Shown: positions 49,840 to 59,643, counted from the first letter of the stretch. The stretch is 64,000 nucleotides of DNA from Staphylococcus gallinarum (GCF_000875895.1 NZ_JXCF01000007.1:124001-188000), one strand, 5' to 3'. Translations and numbers: made by a program. Notes: a model not told the origin generated them from the letters alone.

Positions 49840-51237
49840 ATGGGATTACAGGCAAATGATTATGGATTGCGACCGCATGATAACTTTAATGTCATTCGTA
49901 ATTTTGAAATCAATCACAGACATTTGCAAATACTAAATAGATTATTTACACCACTTATAGGTCCTGAGGCAATTGGTTTATACCATTATTTAAACCAATT
50001 TGTTGAGCAGTCAGCCGACACAATTGCTACACATTATATTATTATGAGTGAATTAAAGATTAATTTGCTAGAATTTCGAAAACAAATGGATTTGCTAGAA
50101 GGTATTGGGCTAATGAAATCCTTTGTAAAGCATGATGAACAACTTTCTTCATTTGTCTATCAATTGGTGCAACCACCATCTGCTAAACAATTTTTTAATG
50201 ATCCAATGTTGTCAGTCTATCTTTACAGTGAAGTCAGTAAGCAGCGTTACCATCAATTAAAGCAGTATTTCGAAGCAGAACATACTGTAGCAATGCAACA
50301 CTATCAAGAGGTCACGCGAACATTTACAGATGTATTTAAAGTACCTAATCATCAAGTTAAAGTGGATACGAGTAAAATTCCGAACGACCAACATTATAAT
50401 GGCATCGAGCTTTCAGATGTAAAGTTTGATTTTGAGACATTATATGACCTATTGCAGACACATTTTATTAGTAAAAAGATTATCAATAAAGATGCAAAAC
50501 AGTTAATCACACAGTTAGCTACTTTATATGGTTTGACACCAGAATCGATGAAACGCATTATCTTGAAATCGATTACTAGTGCCCAAGAACTTTCTTTTGA
50601 AGAGTTAAGAAAGCATGCTCGAACTTATTATTTAATTGAACATGAACAACAGTTACCTAAATTAAATAAAAAGGGTGACGCAGTTTCAAAATCTGCACCA
50701 ACTCAACAAAGTGAACCAACTCAACAAAGTGCATCAACGGAAAGTAAACAACAACAATGGTTACAGCAACTAGAAGAAACGAGTCCGATTGACATGTTAG
50801 CTTCTTGGTCAGAATCTGAACCAACTGCACAACAAAAGTTTATGATTGAAGATTTAATTGAACGAGAAAAACTATCATTCGGTGTCATTAATGTATTACT
50901 TCAATATGTTATGTTAAAAGAAGATATGAAGTTGCCAAAGACTTACATTTTAGAAATAGCGTCCAATTGGAAGAAAAAAGGAATTAAGACTGCAGAGCAA
51001 GCATATCAACAAGCGATGAAAGTGAATAAGGCACAATCTGAACCACGTAATCATGCTCCAAAGTATAAACAACGTCAATTAGCGTCAAGAGAAATGACGC
51101 CAAAATGGTTATTAGAATCTAAGGATCAGGATGATCATCCTGCAACTGCAAACAATGAACCAGAAGAAGATGAAAAATTAAAGGCTGATAGAGAAGCCTT
51201 TCTTAAACATTTGAAACAACAATGGAAGGAGGAATAA
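49840..51237 (+). CDS. dnaB: Replication initiation/membrane attachment protein DnaB
   Basis: This Firmicutes DnaB is not the helicase but a helicase-loading co-factor that acts with DnaD and DnaI at oriC and in restart. The 465-residue protein has two DnaD-like domains. The N-terminal winged-helix part covers about residues 1-150, and the C-terminal domain about residues 310-400 ends in the helix-rich stretch YILEIASNWKKKGIKTAEQAYQQA. A low-complexity Gln/Ser/Thr linker (about 285-305, repeats of PTQQSEPTQQSA) joins the two. The ATG abuts the nrdR stop; dnaI follows after 3 bases. Confidence 0.93.
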   Translation: MGLQANDYGLRPHDNFNVIRNFEINHRHLQILNRLFTPLIGPEAIGLYHYLNQFVEQSADTIATHYIIMSELKINLLEFRKQMDLLEGIGLMKSFVKHDEQLSSFVYQLVQPPSAKQFFNDPMLSVYLYSEVSKQRYHQLKQYFEAEHTVAMQHYQEVTRTFTDVFKVPNHQVKVDTSKIPNDQHYNGIELSDVKFDFETLYDLLQTHFISKKIINKDAKQLITQLATLYGLTPESMKRIILKSITSAQELSFEELRKHARTYYLIEHEQQLPKLNKKGDAVSKSAPTQQSEPTQQSASTESKQQQWLQQLEETSPIDMLASWSESEPTAQQKFMIEDLIEREKLSFGVINVLLQYVMLKEDMKLPKTYILEIASNWKKKGIKTAEQAYQQAMKVNKAQSEPRNHAPKYKQRQLASREMTPKWLLESKDQDDHPATANNEPEEDEKLKADREAFLKHLKQQWKEE

Positions 51238-51240
51238 GCT

Positions 51241-52164
51241 ATGAAGTCTTTTAGTAATATAATGGGCGACTCTAATGATTTATCAAAGCGCATTGCTAAA
51301 ATTAAAAAAGATGTAATAAATGATCCTGATGTAAAAGCTTTTTTAGAGTCAAATCAGAAGAATCTAACTAATGCTATGATTGATGAAGATTTAAATATTT
51401 TGCAAGAATATAAAGATCAACAAAAACATTATGATGGCCATGCATTTGAACAATGTCCGAACTTTGTAAAGGGGCATGTACCAGAGTTATATATTGAACA
51501 TGGACATATAAAAATTAAATATTTGCCATGTCCATGTAAAATAAAGCATGATGAAGAACGATTCAACTCCCATCTAATTACTTCGCACCATATGCAACGC
51601 GATACTTTAAATGCTAAATTAGAAGATATTTATATGGATAAACGTGATAGATTGGACGTAGCTATGGCGGTAAATAAAGTGTGTGAACAAATCACCAATA
51701 AAGAGACGGGTGTTAAAGGACTTTATTTATATGGGCCATTTGGTACAGGCAAGTCATTTATAATGGGAGCAATCGCCAATCAGTTAAAGACTAAAAAAAT
51801 TCCTTCAACTATCGTATACTTACCAGAATTCATTCGAACATTAAAGGGTGGATTTAAAGATGGTTCATTTGAAACTAAGTTATCACGTGTAAGAGAAGCG
51901 AATATCTTAATATTAGATGATATCGGTGCTGAGGAAATTACGCCGTGGGCACGTGATGAAGTGATTGGCCCATTGTTACATTATCGTATGGTACAAGAAC
52001 TACCTACATTCTTCACATCTAACCTGAGCTTCAAAGAATTGGAACATCATCTTTCTGTGACCCGTGATGGTACAGAGCAAACTAAGGCGGCTAGAATATT
52101 AGAGCGTATTAAAGCATTGGCTACACCATACTATCTTGAAGGAAAAAATTATAGGAACGATTGA
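51241..52164 (+). CDS. dnaI: Primosomal helicase loader DnaI
   Basis: DnaI is the AAA+ ATPase that loads the replicative helicase. The 307-residue protein has an N-terminal zinc-binding domain with clustered cysteines (FEQCPNFVKG and LPCPCKIKHD, about residues 70-105) for helicase contact. The ATPase follows: Walker A YLYGPFGTGKSFIMG (about residue 163), Walker B ILILDDIGAEE, the sensor-type TFFTSNLSF and an Arg-rich C-terminus. A GGAGGAA site lies in the end of dnaB. It is the last gene of the nrdR-dnaB-dnaI operon; the thrS promoter begins at its stop codon. Confidence 0.96.
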   Translation: MKSFSNIMGDSNDLSKRIAKIKKDVINDPDVKAFLESNQKNLTNAMIDEDLNILQEYKDQQKHYDGHAFEQCPNFVKGHVPELYIEHGHIKIKYLPCPCKIKHDEERFNSHLITSHHMQRDTLNAKLEDIYMDKRDRLDVAMAVNKVCEQITNKETGVKGLYLYGPFGTGKSFIMGAIANQLKTKKIPSTIVYLPEFIRTLKGGFKDGSFETKLSRVREANILILDDIGAEEITPWARDEVIGPLLHYRMVQELPTFFTSNLSFKELEHHLSVTRDGTEQTKAARILERIKALATPYYLEGKNYRND

Positions 52165-52188
52165 AATATTGAATAATTGTTGTATAAT
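52161..52188 (+). promoter_or_regulatory. Probable promoter of the thrS leader
   Basis: The -35 TTGAAA (52161-52166), a 16-base spacer and a perfect -10 TATAAT (52183-52188) overlap the dnaI stop codon. Confidence 0.7.
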
Positions 52189-52194
52189 ATAGAT

Positions 52195-52447
52195 AAATCT
52201 AAATCAATATGAAATTGTCAAAGACATGATGGACCAGTGAATACTTTACAGAGAGCCAAGTGAGATGAGATTTTGGTAAGTATACTTGTTCATTACTACT
52301 TTGTAAATGGTGTGCTAAATCACATCCGGCTCAAGACCGTTATCTTAAGTAGAGTAGGCAAAGTTAACTTTAAGTTAGACGATGTCTTATTTTAGGGTGG
52401 TACCACGATGACCTCGTCCCTTTTGGGATGGGGTCTTTTTGTTTTTT
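52195..52447 (+). ncRNA. T-box riboswitch leader of thrS
   Basis: The leader contains the T-box AGGGTGGTACCACG at 52394-52407, the near-invariant sequence that captures the uncharged tRNA end. An intrinsic terminator follows (stem 52410-52420 with 52425-52435, then a T run). Uncharged threonyl-tRNA should stabilise the antiterminator and let thrS be read. The large upstream stem region 52205-52390 holds the specifier loop; I could not place the threonine specifier codon with confidence. Confidence 0.92.
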
Positions 52448-52508
52448 TAGTAGTGTGTTTGACAGTTCATTATTGATGATAGTACATATGAAAAATAGGA
52501 GGGTAATT

Positions 52509-54446
52509 ATGGAGCAAATTAATATAACATTTCCAGATGGCAATTCGAAGGTGTTTGATAAAGGCACAACAACTGAAGATATAGCACAATCTATTAGCCC
52601 TGGTTTACGTAAAAAAGCTGTTGCAGGTAAATTAAATGGACAATTGATTGATTTAACACGTCCAATTGAAACTGATGGGGAAATTGAAATCGTAACACCA
52701 GGTAGTGAAGAAGCATTAGAAGTGTTACGTCATTCGACAGCACATTTAATGGCACAAGCTTTAAAACGTCTGTATGGAGATGTTTGCTTTGGTGTAGGTC
52801 CAGTGATTGAGGGTGGATTCTACTATGACTTCGATATGGAAGAAAGTATATCATCTGATGACTTTGAAAAAATTGAAAAGACAATGAAACAAATAGTCAA
52901 TGAAAATTATCCAATAGAACGTAAAGTGGTAACTAGAAATGAAGCAAAAGCATTCTTTAGTGATGACCCTTATAAACAAGAATTGATTGATGCAATACCT
53001 GAAGATGAAAATGTAAGATTATACTCTCAAGGTGAATTTACAGATCTTTGTCGAGGTGTACATGTTCCAACTACTGCGAAAATAAAAGAGTTTAAACTAT
53101 TATCTACAGCTGGTGCATATTGGCGTGGTGATAGCAATAATAAAATGCTACAACGTATTTATGGTACTGCGTTCTTTGACAAAAAGGATTTAAAAGCACA
53201 TTTACAAATGCTTGAAGAAAGAAAAGAACGTGATCACCGTAAAATTGGTAAGGAGTTAGAATTATTCTCTAATAACCAACTTGTTGGTGCGGGTCTACCT
53301 TTATGGTTGCCTAACGGTGCTACAATTCGCCGTGAAATCGAACGTTATATTGTCGATAAAGAGGTGAGCATGGGATATGATCACGTGTATACACCAGTTA
53401 TGGCAAATGTTGATTTATATAAAACATCTGGTCACTGGGATCACTATCAAGATGATATGTTCCCAACAATGAAATTAGACGAAAATGAAGAAATGGTACT
53501 ACGCCCTATGAACTGCCCGCATCATATGATGATCTATGCGAATAAACCACATTCATACCGTGAGTTGCCAATTCGTATTGCAGAGTTAGGTACAATGCAT
53601 CGTTATGAAGCAAGTGGGGCAGTATCAGGATTGCAACGTGTTCGTGGTATGACTTTAAATGATGCGCATATTTTCGTACGTCCAGATCAAATTAAAGAAG
53701 AATTCAAACGCGTTGTTAATCTTATAATTGATGTTTATAATGATTTTGGTTTTGAAAATTATTCATTCCGATTAAGTTACCGCGATCCTGAAGATAAAGA
53801 AAAATACTTCGATGATGATGATATGTGGAACAAAGCTGAAAGCATGTTAAAAGAAGCGGCTGATGAATTAGAATTGGATTATGAAGAAGCAATCGGTGAA
53901 GCGGCGTTCTATGGTCCGAAATTAGACGTTCAAGTTCAAACTGCAATGGGTAAAGAAGAAACATTATCTACTGCACAACTCGATTTCTTATTACCTCAAA
54001 AATTCGATTTAACATATATCGGAAATGATGGTGAACAACATCGCCCAGTAGTTATACACCGAGGCGTAGTGTCAACAATGGAACGATTTGTTGCATTCTT
54101 GACTGAAGAAACTAAGGGTGCATATCCTACTTGGTTAGCACCTAAACAAGTAGCTATTATTCCAGTTAATGTTGATTTACATTATGATTATGCACGTCAT
54201 ATTCAAGATGAGTTGAAATCACAAGGCGTACGTGTAGACATTGATGATCGTAATGAAAAAATGGGCTATAAAATAAGAGAAGCTCAAATGCAAAAAATTC
54301 CTTATCAACTTGTTGTTGGTGATAAAGAAGTTGAAAACAATGAAGTAAATGTAAGGAAATATGGTTCTCAAGATCAAGAAACACTTGAAAAAGATGAATT
54401 CATTTGGAATCTTGTAGATGAGATTCGTTTGAAAAAACAAAGATAG
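52509..54446 (+). CDS. thrS: Threonyl-tRNA synthetase
   Basis: ThrRS charges tRNA-Thr. The 645-residue class II enzyme has an N-terminal TGS domain ([18 protein letters not shown]), an editing domain with [13 protein letters not shown] and a zinc-coordinating CRGVHVP region. The catalytic core shows the zinc cysteine in [12 protein letters not shown], motif 2 ([19 protein letters not shown]) and motif 3 ([15 protein letters not shown]), and the C-terminal anticodon-binding domain starts near residue 540. I use the ATG at 52509, after GGAGGG; an in-frame ATG at 52428 lies inside the T-box terminator and would be removed or blocked by it. Confidence 0.97.
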   Translation: MEQINITFPDGNSKVFDKGTTTEDIAQSISPGLRKKAVAGKLNGQLIDLTRPIETDGEIEIVTPGSEEALEVLRHSTAHLMAQALKRLYGDVCFGVGPVIEGGFYYDFDMEESISSDDFEKIEKTMKQIVNENYPIERKVVTRNEAKAFFSDDPYKQELIDAIPEDENVRLYSQGEFTDLCRGVHVPTTAKIKEFKLLSTAGAYWRGDSNNKMLQRIYGTAFFDKKDLKAHLQMLEERKERDHRKIGKELELFSNNQLVGAGLPLWLPNGATIRREIERYIVDKEVSMGYDHVYTPVMANVDLYKTSGHWDHYQDDMFPTMKLDENEEMVLRPMNCPHHMMIYANKPHSYRELPIRIAELGTMHRYEASGAVSGLQRVRGMTLNDAHIFVRPDQIKEEFKRVVNLIIDVYNDFGFENYSFRLSYRDPEDKEKYFDDDDMWNKAESMLKEAADELELDYEEAIGEAAFYGPKLDVQVQTAMGKEETLSTAQLDFLLPQKFDLTYIGNDGEQHRPVVIHRGVVSTMERFVAFLTEETKGAYPTWLAPKQVAIIPVNVDLHYDYARHIQDELKSQGVRVDIDDRNEKMGYKIREAQMQKIPYQLVVGDKEVENNEVNVRKYGSQDQETLEKDEFIWNLVDEIRLKKQR

Positions 54447-54448
54447 TC

Positions 54449-54477
54449 TTGAAAGTCTTTACAAAATAATGTATATT
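54449..54477 (+). promoter_or_regulatory. Probable promoter of the lysP leader
   Basis: The -35 TTGAAA (54449-54454), a 17-base spacer and the -10 TATATT (54472-54477) lie just after the thrS stop. Confidence 0.65.
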
Positions 54478-54512
54478 ACAAGTTAGTGAAATAAATAAAA
54501 TTCATAAAATTT

Positions 54513-54731
54513 GAGTTAGAGGTTGCGTTTTTAATAAGTAAGCATTTTGATGTCGAATGGGTCATATGACGAATGTTGAAAGGTAAAATCGCCGAAACAG
54601 ACTTTATCCATTTATACTGTTTGTTGGGTCAGTTATCGAAAGAGACTGAACTGTCACATATGTGATGTGCTACCTATATACATGCTATTATTAAATTGGT
54701 TGCATATCTATTAGGTATGCAACCTTTTTTT
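54513..54731 (+). ncRNA. Lysine riboswitch (L box) upstream of lysP
   Basis: The hallmark L-box motifs occur in order: TTAGAGGTTGCG (54515), TTGAAAGG (near 54577), CGCCGAAACAG (near 54591) and the matching CTGTTT (near 54618). A strong intrinsic terminator follows (stem GGTTGCATA/TATGCAACC, 54698-54724, then seven T). Lysine binding should promote termination and so lower lysP expression. The region 54732-54889 after it shows no further structure. Confidence 0.9.
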
Positions 54732-54889
54732 AGGCGTAAAACTATAAAGCATATGCTTCGGGAAAGAGCAAAATTATAGTGACTACTGATGTGGATAATC
54801 ATAAGCTGTCAGTATGAGACAAACTATAAAGACACTGGCTAAAACATATAGAAAGTTAACCTCTAAGTTTACAAAGAAAGGAAGCTTCT

Positions 54890-56377
54890 ATGGCAAAACA
54901 AAATAATCAGAATGATGGTATACAAAGGGGACTTAAAGACCGTCATATTTCAATGATAGCAATTGGAGGTTGTATCGGAACTGGGTTATTTATGACTTCA
55001 GGTGGTGCAATCCATGACGCTGGAGCTCTAGGTGCATTGCTCGCCTACGCTATAATCGGTGCAATGGTATTCTTCTTAATGACATCACTAGGTGAAATGG
55101 CTACTTATTTACCGGTATCTGGTTCATTTAGTACATATGCAACAAGATTTGTAGATCCTTCATTAGGATTTGCATTAGGATGGAACTATTGGTTTAACTG
55201 GGTAATAACAGTAGCGGCAGATGTTACAATAGCTGCACAAGTTATACAATATTGGAGTCCTTTAGCAGGCATTCCAGCGTGGTTGTGGAGTTGTTTATTC
55301 TTAATAATTATCTTTGGTTTAAATGCTTTATCAGTTCGAGTTTATGGAGAAAGTGAATATTGGTTTGCTTTGATTAAAGTCGTAACAGTTATTATCTTTA
55401 TTGCGATTGGATTGTTAACGATTGTAGGTATCATGGGTGGCGAATTTGTTGGCTTTGATACATTTACAAAAGGAAATGGACCAATCTTAGGTGATGGTAT
55501 TGGTGGAAGCTTATTATCTATATTAGGTGTATTCTTAGTTGCCGGATTCTCATTCCAAGGAACAGAATTGATTGGTATTACTGCAGGTGAATCTGAAAAT
55601 CCAGAGCGTGCAGTACCTAAAGCGATAAAACAAGTATTCTGGAGAATATTATTATTTTACATCTTAGCGATATTTGTTATCGGTATGTTAATTCCATATG
55701 ATAGCTCTGCGTTAATGGGTGGAGATGATAGTGTAGCTACATCACCATTTACATTAGTCTTTAAAAATGCTGGTTTAGCATTTGCAGCGTCATTTATGAA
55801 TGCTGTCATCCTTACCTCAGTATTATCTGCAGGTAATTCTGGAATGTATGCATCAACACGTATGTTATATTCAATGAGTAAAGATAAACTAGCCTTTCCA
55901 ATTTTTGGTAAAACTAACAAATACGGTGTACCGTATATTTCATTATTCGTAACTGCATTAATTGTAATCGGTATTTTCTTATTACAACATGTAAGTGGAG
56001 ATGCTTATCAATATATCGTTGCAGCTAGTGGTATGACCGGTTTTATTGCATGGGTAGGTATTGCGATAAGCCACTATAGATTTAGAAAGGCATTTAACAA
56101 GCAAAATTATGATAAATCTAAGCTTAAATATACTGCTAAACTATTCCCATTTGGACCTATTTTTGCCGGTATATTATGTGTGATTGTTATCATTGGTCAA
56201 GACGTTGATTTCATCAAAACAGGTGACTTTGATTTAAATCGCTTTGTCATTACTTATATGGGAATACCAGTATTCTTAGTGTTCTTTATCTATCATAAAT
56301 TACGCTATAAAACGAAGAAGATTCCTTTAGAACAAGTTGACTTGCGTCAAGATGTAAAAATGGATGAAATAAAATAA
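54890..56377 (+). CDS. lysP: Lysine-specific permease
   Basis: A 495-residue APC-family amino acid permease with about 12 transmembrane helices: RHISMIAIGGCIGTGLFMTSGG in helix 1, ESEYWFALIKV, and FSFQGTELIGITAGESENPERAVPKA. The family is broad, but the lysine riboswitch immediately upstream makes lysine the likely substrate. An AAAGGAAG site precedes the ATG. It is transcribed alone; the infC promoter starts 13 bases after its stop. It is larger than the CycA-type permease at 35903-37261 and carries a longer N-terminal hydrophilic leader. Confidence 0.92.
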   Translation: MAKQNNQNDGIQRGLKDRHISMIAIGGCIGTGLFMTSGGAIHDAGALGALLAYAIIGAMVFFLMTSLGEMATYLPVSGSFSTYATRFVDPSLGFALGWNYWFNWVITVAADVTIAAQVIQYWSPLAGIPAWLWSCLFLIIIFGLNALSVRVYGESEYWFALIKVVTVIIFIAIGLLTIVGIMGGEFVGFDTFTKGNGPILGDGIGGSLLSILGVFLVAGFSFQGTELIGITAGESENPERAVPKAIKQVFWRILLFYILAIFVIGMLIPYDSSALMGGDDSVATSPFTLVFKNAGLAFAASFMNAVILTSVLSAGNSGMYASTRMLYSMSKDKLAFPIFGKTNKYGVPYISLFVTALIVIGIFLLQHVSGDAYQYIVAASGMTGFIAWVGIAISHYRFRKAFNKQNYDKSKLKYTAKLFPFGPIFAGILCVIVIIGQDVDFIKTGDFDLNRFVITYMGIPVFLVFFIYHKLRYKTKKIPLEQVDLRQDVKMDEIK

Positions 56378-56390
56378 TTTAATAAAACTG

Positions 56391-56419
56391 TTGACTTAGC
56401 CAATTAATGTTGATATGAT
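56391..56419 (+). promoter_or_regulatory. Promoter of infC-rpmI-rplT
   Basis: The -35 TTGACT (56391-56396), a 17-base spacer and the -10 TATGAT (56414-56419) form a near-consensus sigma-A promoter. Confidence 0.85.
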
Positions 56420-56425
56420 AGGTAA

Positions 56426-56560
56426 CGTTGAATACGAAACGAACCAAGAAGAAGCTCCCGCTTCTCACCTGTAGCGACGCTAATTGCAGTTGGCAGGTCT
56501 ATATATACATGGATTGTCATGTGTAGAGAAGAGCGGGTATGTTATGTACTCGCTCTTTTT
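56426..56560 (+). ncRNA. L20-type ribosomal protein leader of infC
   Basis: The transcript leader of about 175 bases contains a strong terminator (stem AAGAGCGGGTA/TACTCGCTCTT at 56529-56539 and 56547-56557, then T). Upstream, AGCTCCCGCTTCTC (56453-56466) can pair with the first terminator arm (AGAAGAGCGGG), which is the antiterminator arrangement of the known Bacillus L20 leader. L20 binding is expected to favour termination, giving autogenous control of the operon. Confidence 0.85.
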
Positions 56561-56599
56561 GCTTGGGATAATTTCGTAAAAATCTTGGAGGTGTCAACC

Positions 56600-57118
56600 A
56601 TAGCAAAAGATCAAACTCAAGTTAACGAAAAGATTCGCGCAAAAGAATTACGTTTAATTGGCCAAGATGGAGAACAAATTGGCGTTAAAACGAAAAACGA
56701 AGCCCTTGAAATGGCTGATCGTGTTGGTTTAGATGTAGTCTTAATGGCTCCAAACGCTAAACCACCTGTTGCTAGAATTATGGATTACGGTAAGTATAAA
56801 TTCGAACAACAGAAAAAAGAAAAAGAAATGAAGAAGAAACAAAAAACAATTAATCTTAAAGAAATTCGTTTGAGTCCAACAATTGAGGAACATGATTTCC
56901 AAACAAAATTGAAAAATGGTCGCAAATTTTTATCTAAAGGCGATAAATGTAAAGTTTCAATTCGTTTCAGAGGTCGTGCGATTACGCACAAAGAAATTGG
57001 TCAACGTGTTTTAGAGAAATTTGCAGATGAATGTAAAGATATCGCAACAGTTGAACAAAGACCAAAAATGGACGGGCGTCAAATGTTTATTACGCTTAGC
57101 CCATTAAACGAAAAATAA
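56600..57118 (+). CDS. infC: Translation initiation factor IF-3
   Basis: IF-3 binds the 30S subunit, prevents subunit joining and proofreads the start codon. The two-domain sequence is clear: the N-domain [21 protein letters not shown], the lysine-rich linker, and the C-domain [18 protein letters not shown] to [10 protein letters not shown]. There is no ATG near the 5' end. With GGAGG at 56587-56591, an ATA codon at 56600 is 8 bases away, the expected spacing, giving [10 protein letters not shown] (172 aa). A GTG at 56591 (175 aa, MSTIAKDQ) overlaps the ribosome site. A rare start is the known device for infC autocontrol. rpmI follows after 27 bases. Confidence 0.93.
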   Translation: MAKDQTQVNEKIRAKELRLIGQDGEQIGVKTKNEALEMADRVGLDVVLMAPNAKPPVARIMDYGKYKFEQQKKEKEMKKKQKTINLKEIRLSPTIEEHDFQTKLKNGRKFLSKGDKCKVSIRFRGRAITHKEIGQRVLEKFADECKDIATVEQRPKMDGRQMFITLSPLNEK

Positions 57119-57145
57119 TAAAGATATTACAGGAGGAAATGAATC

Positions 57146-57346
57146 ATGCCTAAAATGAAAACACACCGTGGAGCAGCTAAACGTGTTAAAAGAACTGGTT
57201 CAGGTAAATTAAAACGTTCAAGAGCTTTCACATCTCACTTATTCGCAAACAAATCTACTAAGCAAAAACGTAAATTACGTAAAGCTTCATTAGTACACAA
57301 ATCAGACATGAAACGTGTAAAACAATTATTATCTTATAAAAAATAA
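57146..57346 (+). CDS. rpmI: 50S ribosomal protein L35
   Basis: A 66-residue very basic protein beginning [23 protein letters not shown], the L35 signature, with a lysine-rich middle and the C-terminal [12 protein letters not shown]. It sits on the outside of the large subunit near L15/L33 in known ribosomes. AGGAGG precedes the ATG. It lies between infC and rplT in the conserved three-gene operon. Confidence 0.98.
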   Translation: MPKMKTHRGAAKRVKRTGSGKLKRSRAFTSHLFANKSTKQKRKLRKASLVHKSDMKRVKQLLSYKK

Positions 57347-57406
57347 TTGACGCAAAAAGTCAGAAGAACATATTAAGTACGAAGATATTTAGAGGAGGAA
57401 TTTATT

Positions 57407-57763
57407 ATGCCACGAGTTAAAGGTGGAACAGTAACAAGAGCTCGTCGTAAAAAGACGATTAAATTAGCTAAAGGTTACTTCGGTGCAAAACGCACATTAT
57501 ATAAAGTAGCAAAACAACAAGTAATGAAATCAGGTCAATATTCATTCCGTGACCGTCGTCAAAGAAAACGTGATTTCCGTAAATTATGGATTACTCGTAT
57601 CAATGCGGCTGCACGTCAACATGACATGAGCTATTCAAGATTAATGAATGGTTTGAAAAAAGCTGAAATCGATGTTAACCGTAAAATGCTTTCTGAAATT
57701 GCTATTTCAGATGAAAAAGCTTTCGGTGAATTAGTAGCTAAAGCTAAAGAAGCTTTAAAATAA
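57407..57763 (+). CDS. rplT: 50S ribosomal protein L20
   Basis: L20 (118 aa) binds 23S rRNA early in large subunit assembly and represses its own operon by binding the infC leader. The sequence begins [32 protein letters not shown], with the globular C-terminal half ([27 protein letters not shown]). An AGGAGG site precedes the ATG. It is the last gene of the operon; a 17-bp perfect hairpin follows. Confidence 0.98.
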   Translation: MPRVKGGTVTRARRKKTIKLAKGYFGAKRTLYKVAKQQVMKSGQYSFRDRRQRKRDFRKLWITRINAAARQHDMSYSRLMNGLKKAEIDVNRKMLSEIAISDEKAFGELVAKAKEALK

Positions 57764-57770
57764 TATTTCA

Positions 57771-57809
57771 AAATAAAGAGATGTACACCTTTGTACATCT
57801 CTTTATTTT
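57771..57809 (+). terminator. Terminator of infC-rpmI-rplT
   Basis: The arms 57771-57787 and 57792-57808 pair perfectly over 17 bp around a CCTT loop. The tail is T-rich. Confidence 0.92.
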
Positions 57810-57919
57810 ATATTTATACTTAAAAGATGGTACATATATGTTGTGTTTAATAAACATTTTGATATATAGCGTTATCATTTGATAAAATGGCTGTAAAGTC
57901 AGATTCAAAGGAGTAAATT

Positions 57920-58531
57920 ATGTCTAAGTTTGATGAAATGATAACAGTAGTACCAAGATCTACATTATTTAATGAAGAAAAAAATAAATTTAATGGTTTC
58001 TTGGATAAAAATTCAGTGAAAGGTCAAGAAATATTTGATACTTTGACTAAATATGAAGTGAAACGTCGCGGAGATATGGAGGAGGACCCTACATATAAAC
58101 AACTCATTTCATATTGTATTTTGGAAAATGAGCGTGATGAAATTTTAGTTTACGAACGTTTGTCAGGTGGCGGTGAAGCTAGATTACACGGACAATCATC
58201 GATTGGTGTTGGTGGCCATATGAATGATGTTAAAGGTGCAGACTCAATTAATGAAGTGTTAAGAGTTAACGCACAAAGAGAACTAGAAGAAGAAGTTGGA
58301 TTATCTGCTCAAAAATCTCAAAACTTAGCCTACATTGGCTTTATTAATGATGATACTAATGAAGTTGGAGAAGTACATATGGGCGTTGTGTTTAAAATTA
58401 ATGTCAATAGTAGTGATGTTGAGGCAAAAGAGACCGATACTTTAAGAATAAAGTGGATGGATCAAGCAAAAATTGACAATTATGATGATTTTGAAACATG
58501 GAGTGCTTTAATATTACAAGCATTAAAGTAG
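57920..58531 (+). CDS. NUDIX-domain hydrolase-like protein
   Basis: A 203-residue protein. The N-terminal 80 residues have no recognised domain, and then comes a Nudix fold with the catalytic helix ending in NAQRELEEEVGL. The Nudix box is unusual: between the first glycine (GGHMNDVKGADSINE) and the REXXEE stretch there are more residues than the canonical GX5EX7REUXEEXGU allows. This suggests a divergent subgroup, or a non-hydrolytic role, rather than a MutT type. The substrate is unknown. An AAAGGAG site precedes the ATG. It starts a short unit with the TPR protein gene, 12 bases on, and is followed by tig. Confidence 0.8.
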   Translation: MSKFDEMITVVPRSTLFNEEKNKFNGFLDKNSVKGQEIFDTLTKYEVKRRGDMEEDPTYKQLISYCILENERDEILVYERLSGGGEARLHGQSSIGVGGHMNDVKGADSINEVLRVNAQRELEEEVGLSAQKSQNLAYIGFINDDTNEVGEVHMGVVFKINVNSSDVEAKETDTLRIKWMDQAKIDNYDDFETWSALILQALK

Positions 58532-58543
58532 AGGTGTATGGTT

Positions 58544-59467
58544 ATGTCTGATATTATCCCTTTTCCGCAATCACAAAAAAAGTTAACACGAGACATCAAA
58601 GAATCTTTACACAATGGTCATTTCGATCATGCGTATGAATTGTTTGAGGATTATGAAAGACAATTTGAACTTGATGACGCTTTGGCATTATTGAAATGTT
58701 CCATGCTATATCAAATGAAACATTATTTAGAATTACGTGAAGAGGCTATCATTTTATTAAAGCAAGGCATAACAAAGTACGATGAATTAATGGTCTATTA
58801 TATTAAAAGTTTAAGTGGTTTAGGACAATATTTTGAAGTGGTCGAAGTCATTGACCAAATTATTGATGAGGTCAATGATCATAGAACACGTATGGAGTTG
58901 TACCCTTTAAAGGAATATGCTCTCAGTCAACTAGAACAACATAATGAACGTGCGTCACAACAACTACAACAATTTGACGTATTGTCTGTGAGAGAACAGG
59001 TCAATACAGTGTTAACTTTAATAGATCATAATCAATATAATTATAAAAAAACGGTGGCAAATCTTATAGAAGCGTTACCGTTAGCACCTAATGTGATAAG
59101 CATTATGCTTGAATATTTACGTTTTGCAAGTTACAGTGAGCCAGTACAAATTAAGAAGTACGGGTTTGATTTATTACCGATTCCTAAAGATTTAGCAGGA
59201 CTGGACCATACAGACATAAAGATACAAGTTATACCAGAAGTGCTCAATCGTTTAGAAGATGACGCTGCACAAATAACAGATGAAGCACATCACTTAATGA
59301 ATAATCATGCGATTTTATTATACCCACTTGATATTCTTGAGTTTGCACCACTAGCAGTTTGGATAGAAGCATATGTAAACTATTTCAAATCGATGTTGGG
59401 GCTAGAGGAAATAGATGAATCAAACGAAGTTACCAAATTACTTGTATCCATCGATATACAGGAATAA
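58544..59467 (+). CDS. TPR-like helical repeat protein (YsoA-type)
   Basis: A 307-residue, almost wholly helical protein with several degenerate tetratricopeptide-like repeats in residues 20-160: NGHFDHAYELFEDYERQF, DDALALLKCSMLYQMKHYLELREEAI and YYIKSLSGLGQYFEVVEVIDQI. There is no signal or membrane segment. The ATG at 58544 gives good spacing from GAGGTG; the one at 58538 is too close. The neighbouring gene, tig, encodes trigger factor; a TPR protein (YsoA) has the same position in Bacillus. That conserved neighbourhood hints at a protein-quality role, but function is unknown. It looks cotranscribed with the NUDIX gene. Confidence 0.8.
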   Translation: MSDIIPFPQSQKKLTRDIKESLHNGHFDHAYELFEDYERQFELDDALALLKCSMLYQMKHYLELREEAIILLKQGITKYDELMVYYIKSLSGLGQYFEVVEVIDQIIDEVNDHRTRMELYPLKEYALSQLEQHNERASQQLQQFDVLSVREQVNTVLTLIDHNQYNYKKTVANLIEALPLAPNVISIMLEYLRFASYSEPVQIKKYGFDLLPIPKDLAGLDHTDIKIQVIPEVLNRLEDDAAQITDEAHHLMNNHAILLYPLDILEFAPLAVWIEAYVNYFKSMLGLEEIDESNEVTKLLVSIDIQE

Positions 59468-59643
59468 TTTAATTAAGTTTGTGTAATTTGGGTAAGTAAA
59501 TATGGTAGTATTAAAAAATCGAATTAATTAAAATTTCAACATGCCAATTGTTTTGTATGTTCCGTGTTTGTGTAGAACATTGACGTATGCTATAATAATG
59601 GAGTTGAAAAAATAAAATAGGATAATCATGGAGGTTTTTATAC

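Noticed and set aside
50690..50745. Tandem repeat (ACTCAACAAAGTGAACC-like units) as a repeat element
   Set aside because: It is the coding sequence for the Gln/Ser/Thr linker of dnaB; two short imperfect units, not a mobile or CRISPR repeat.
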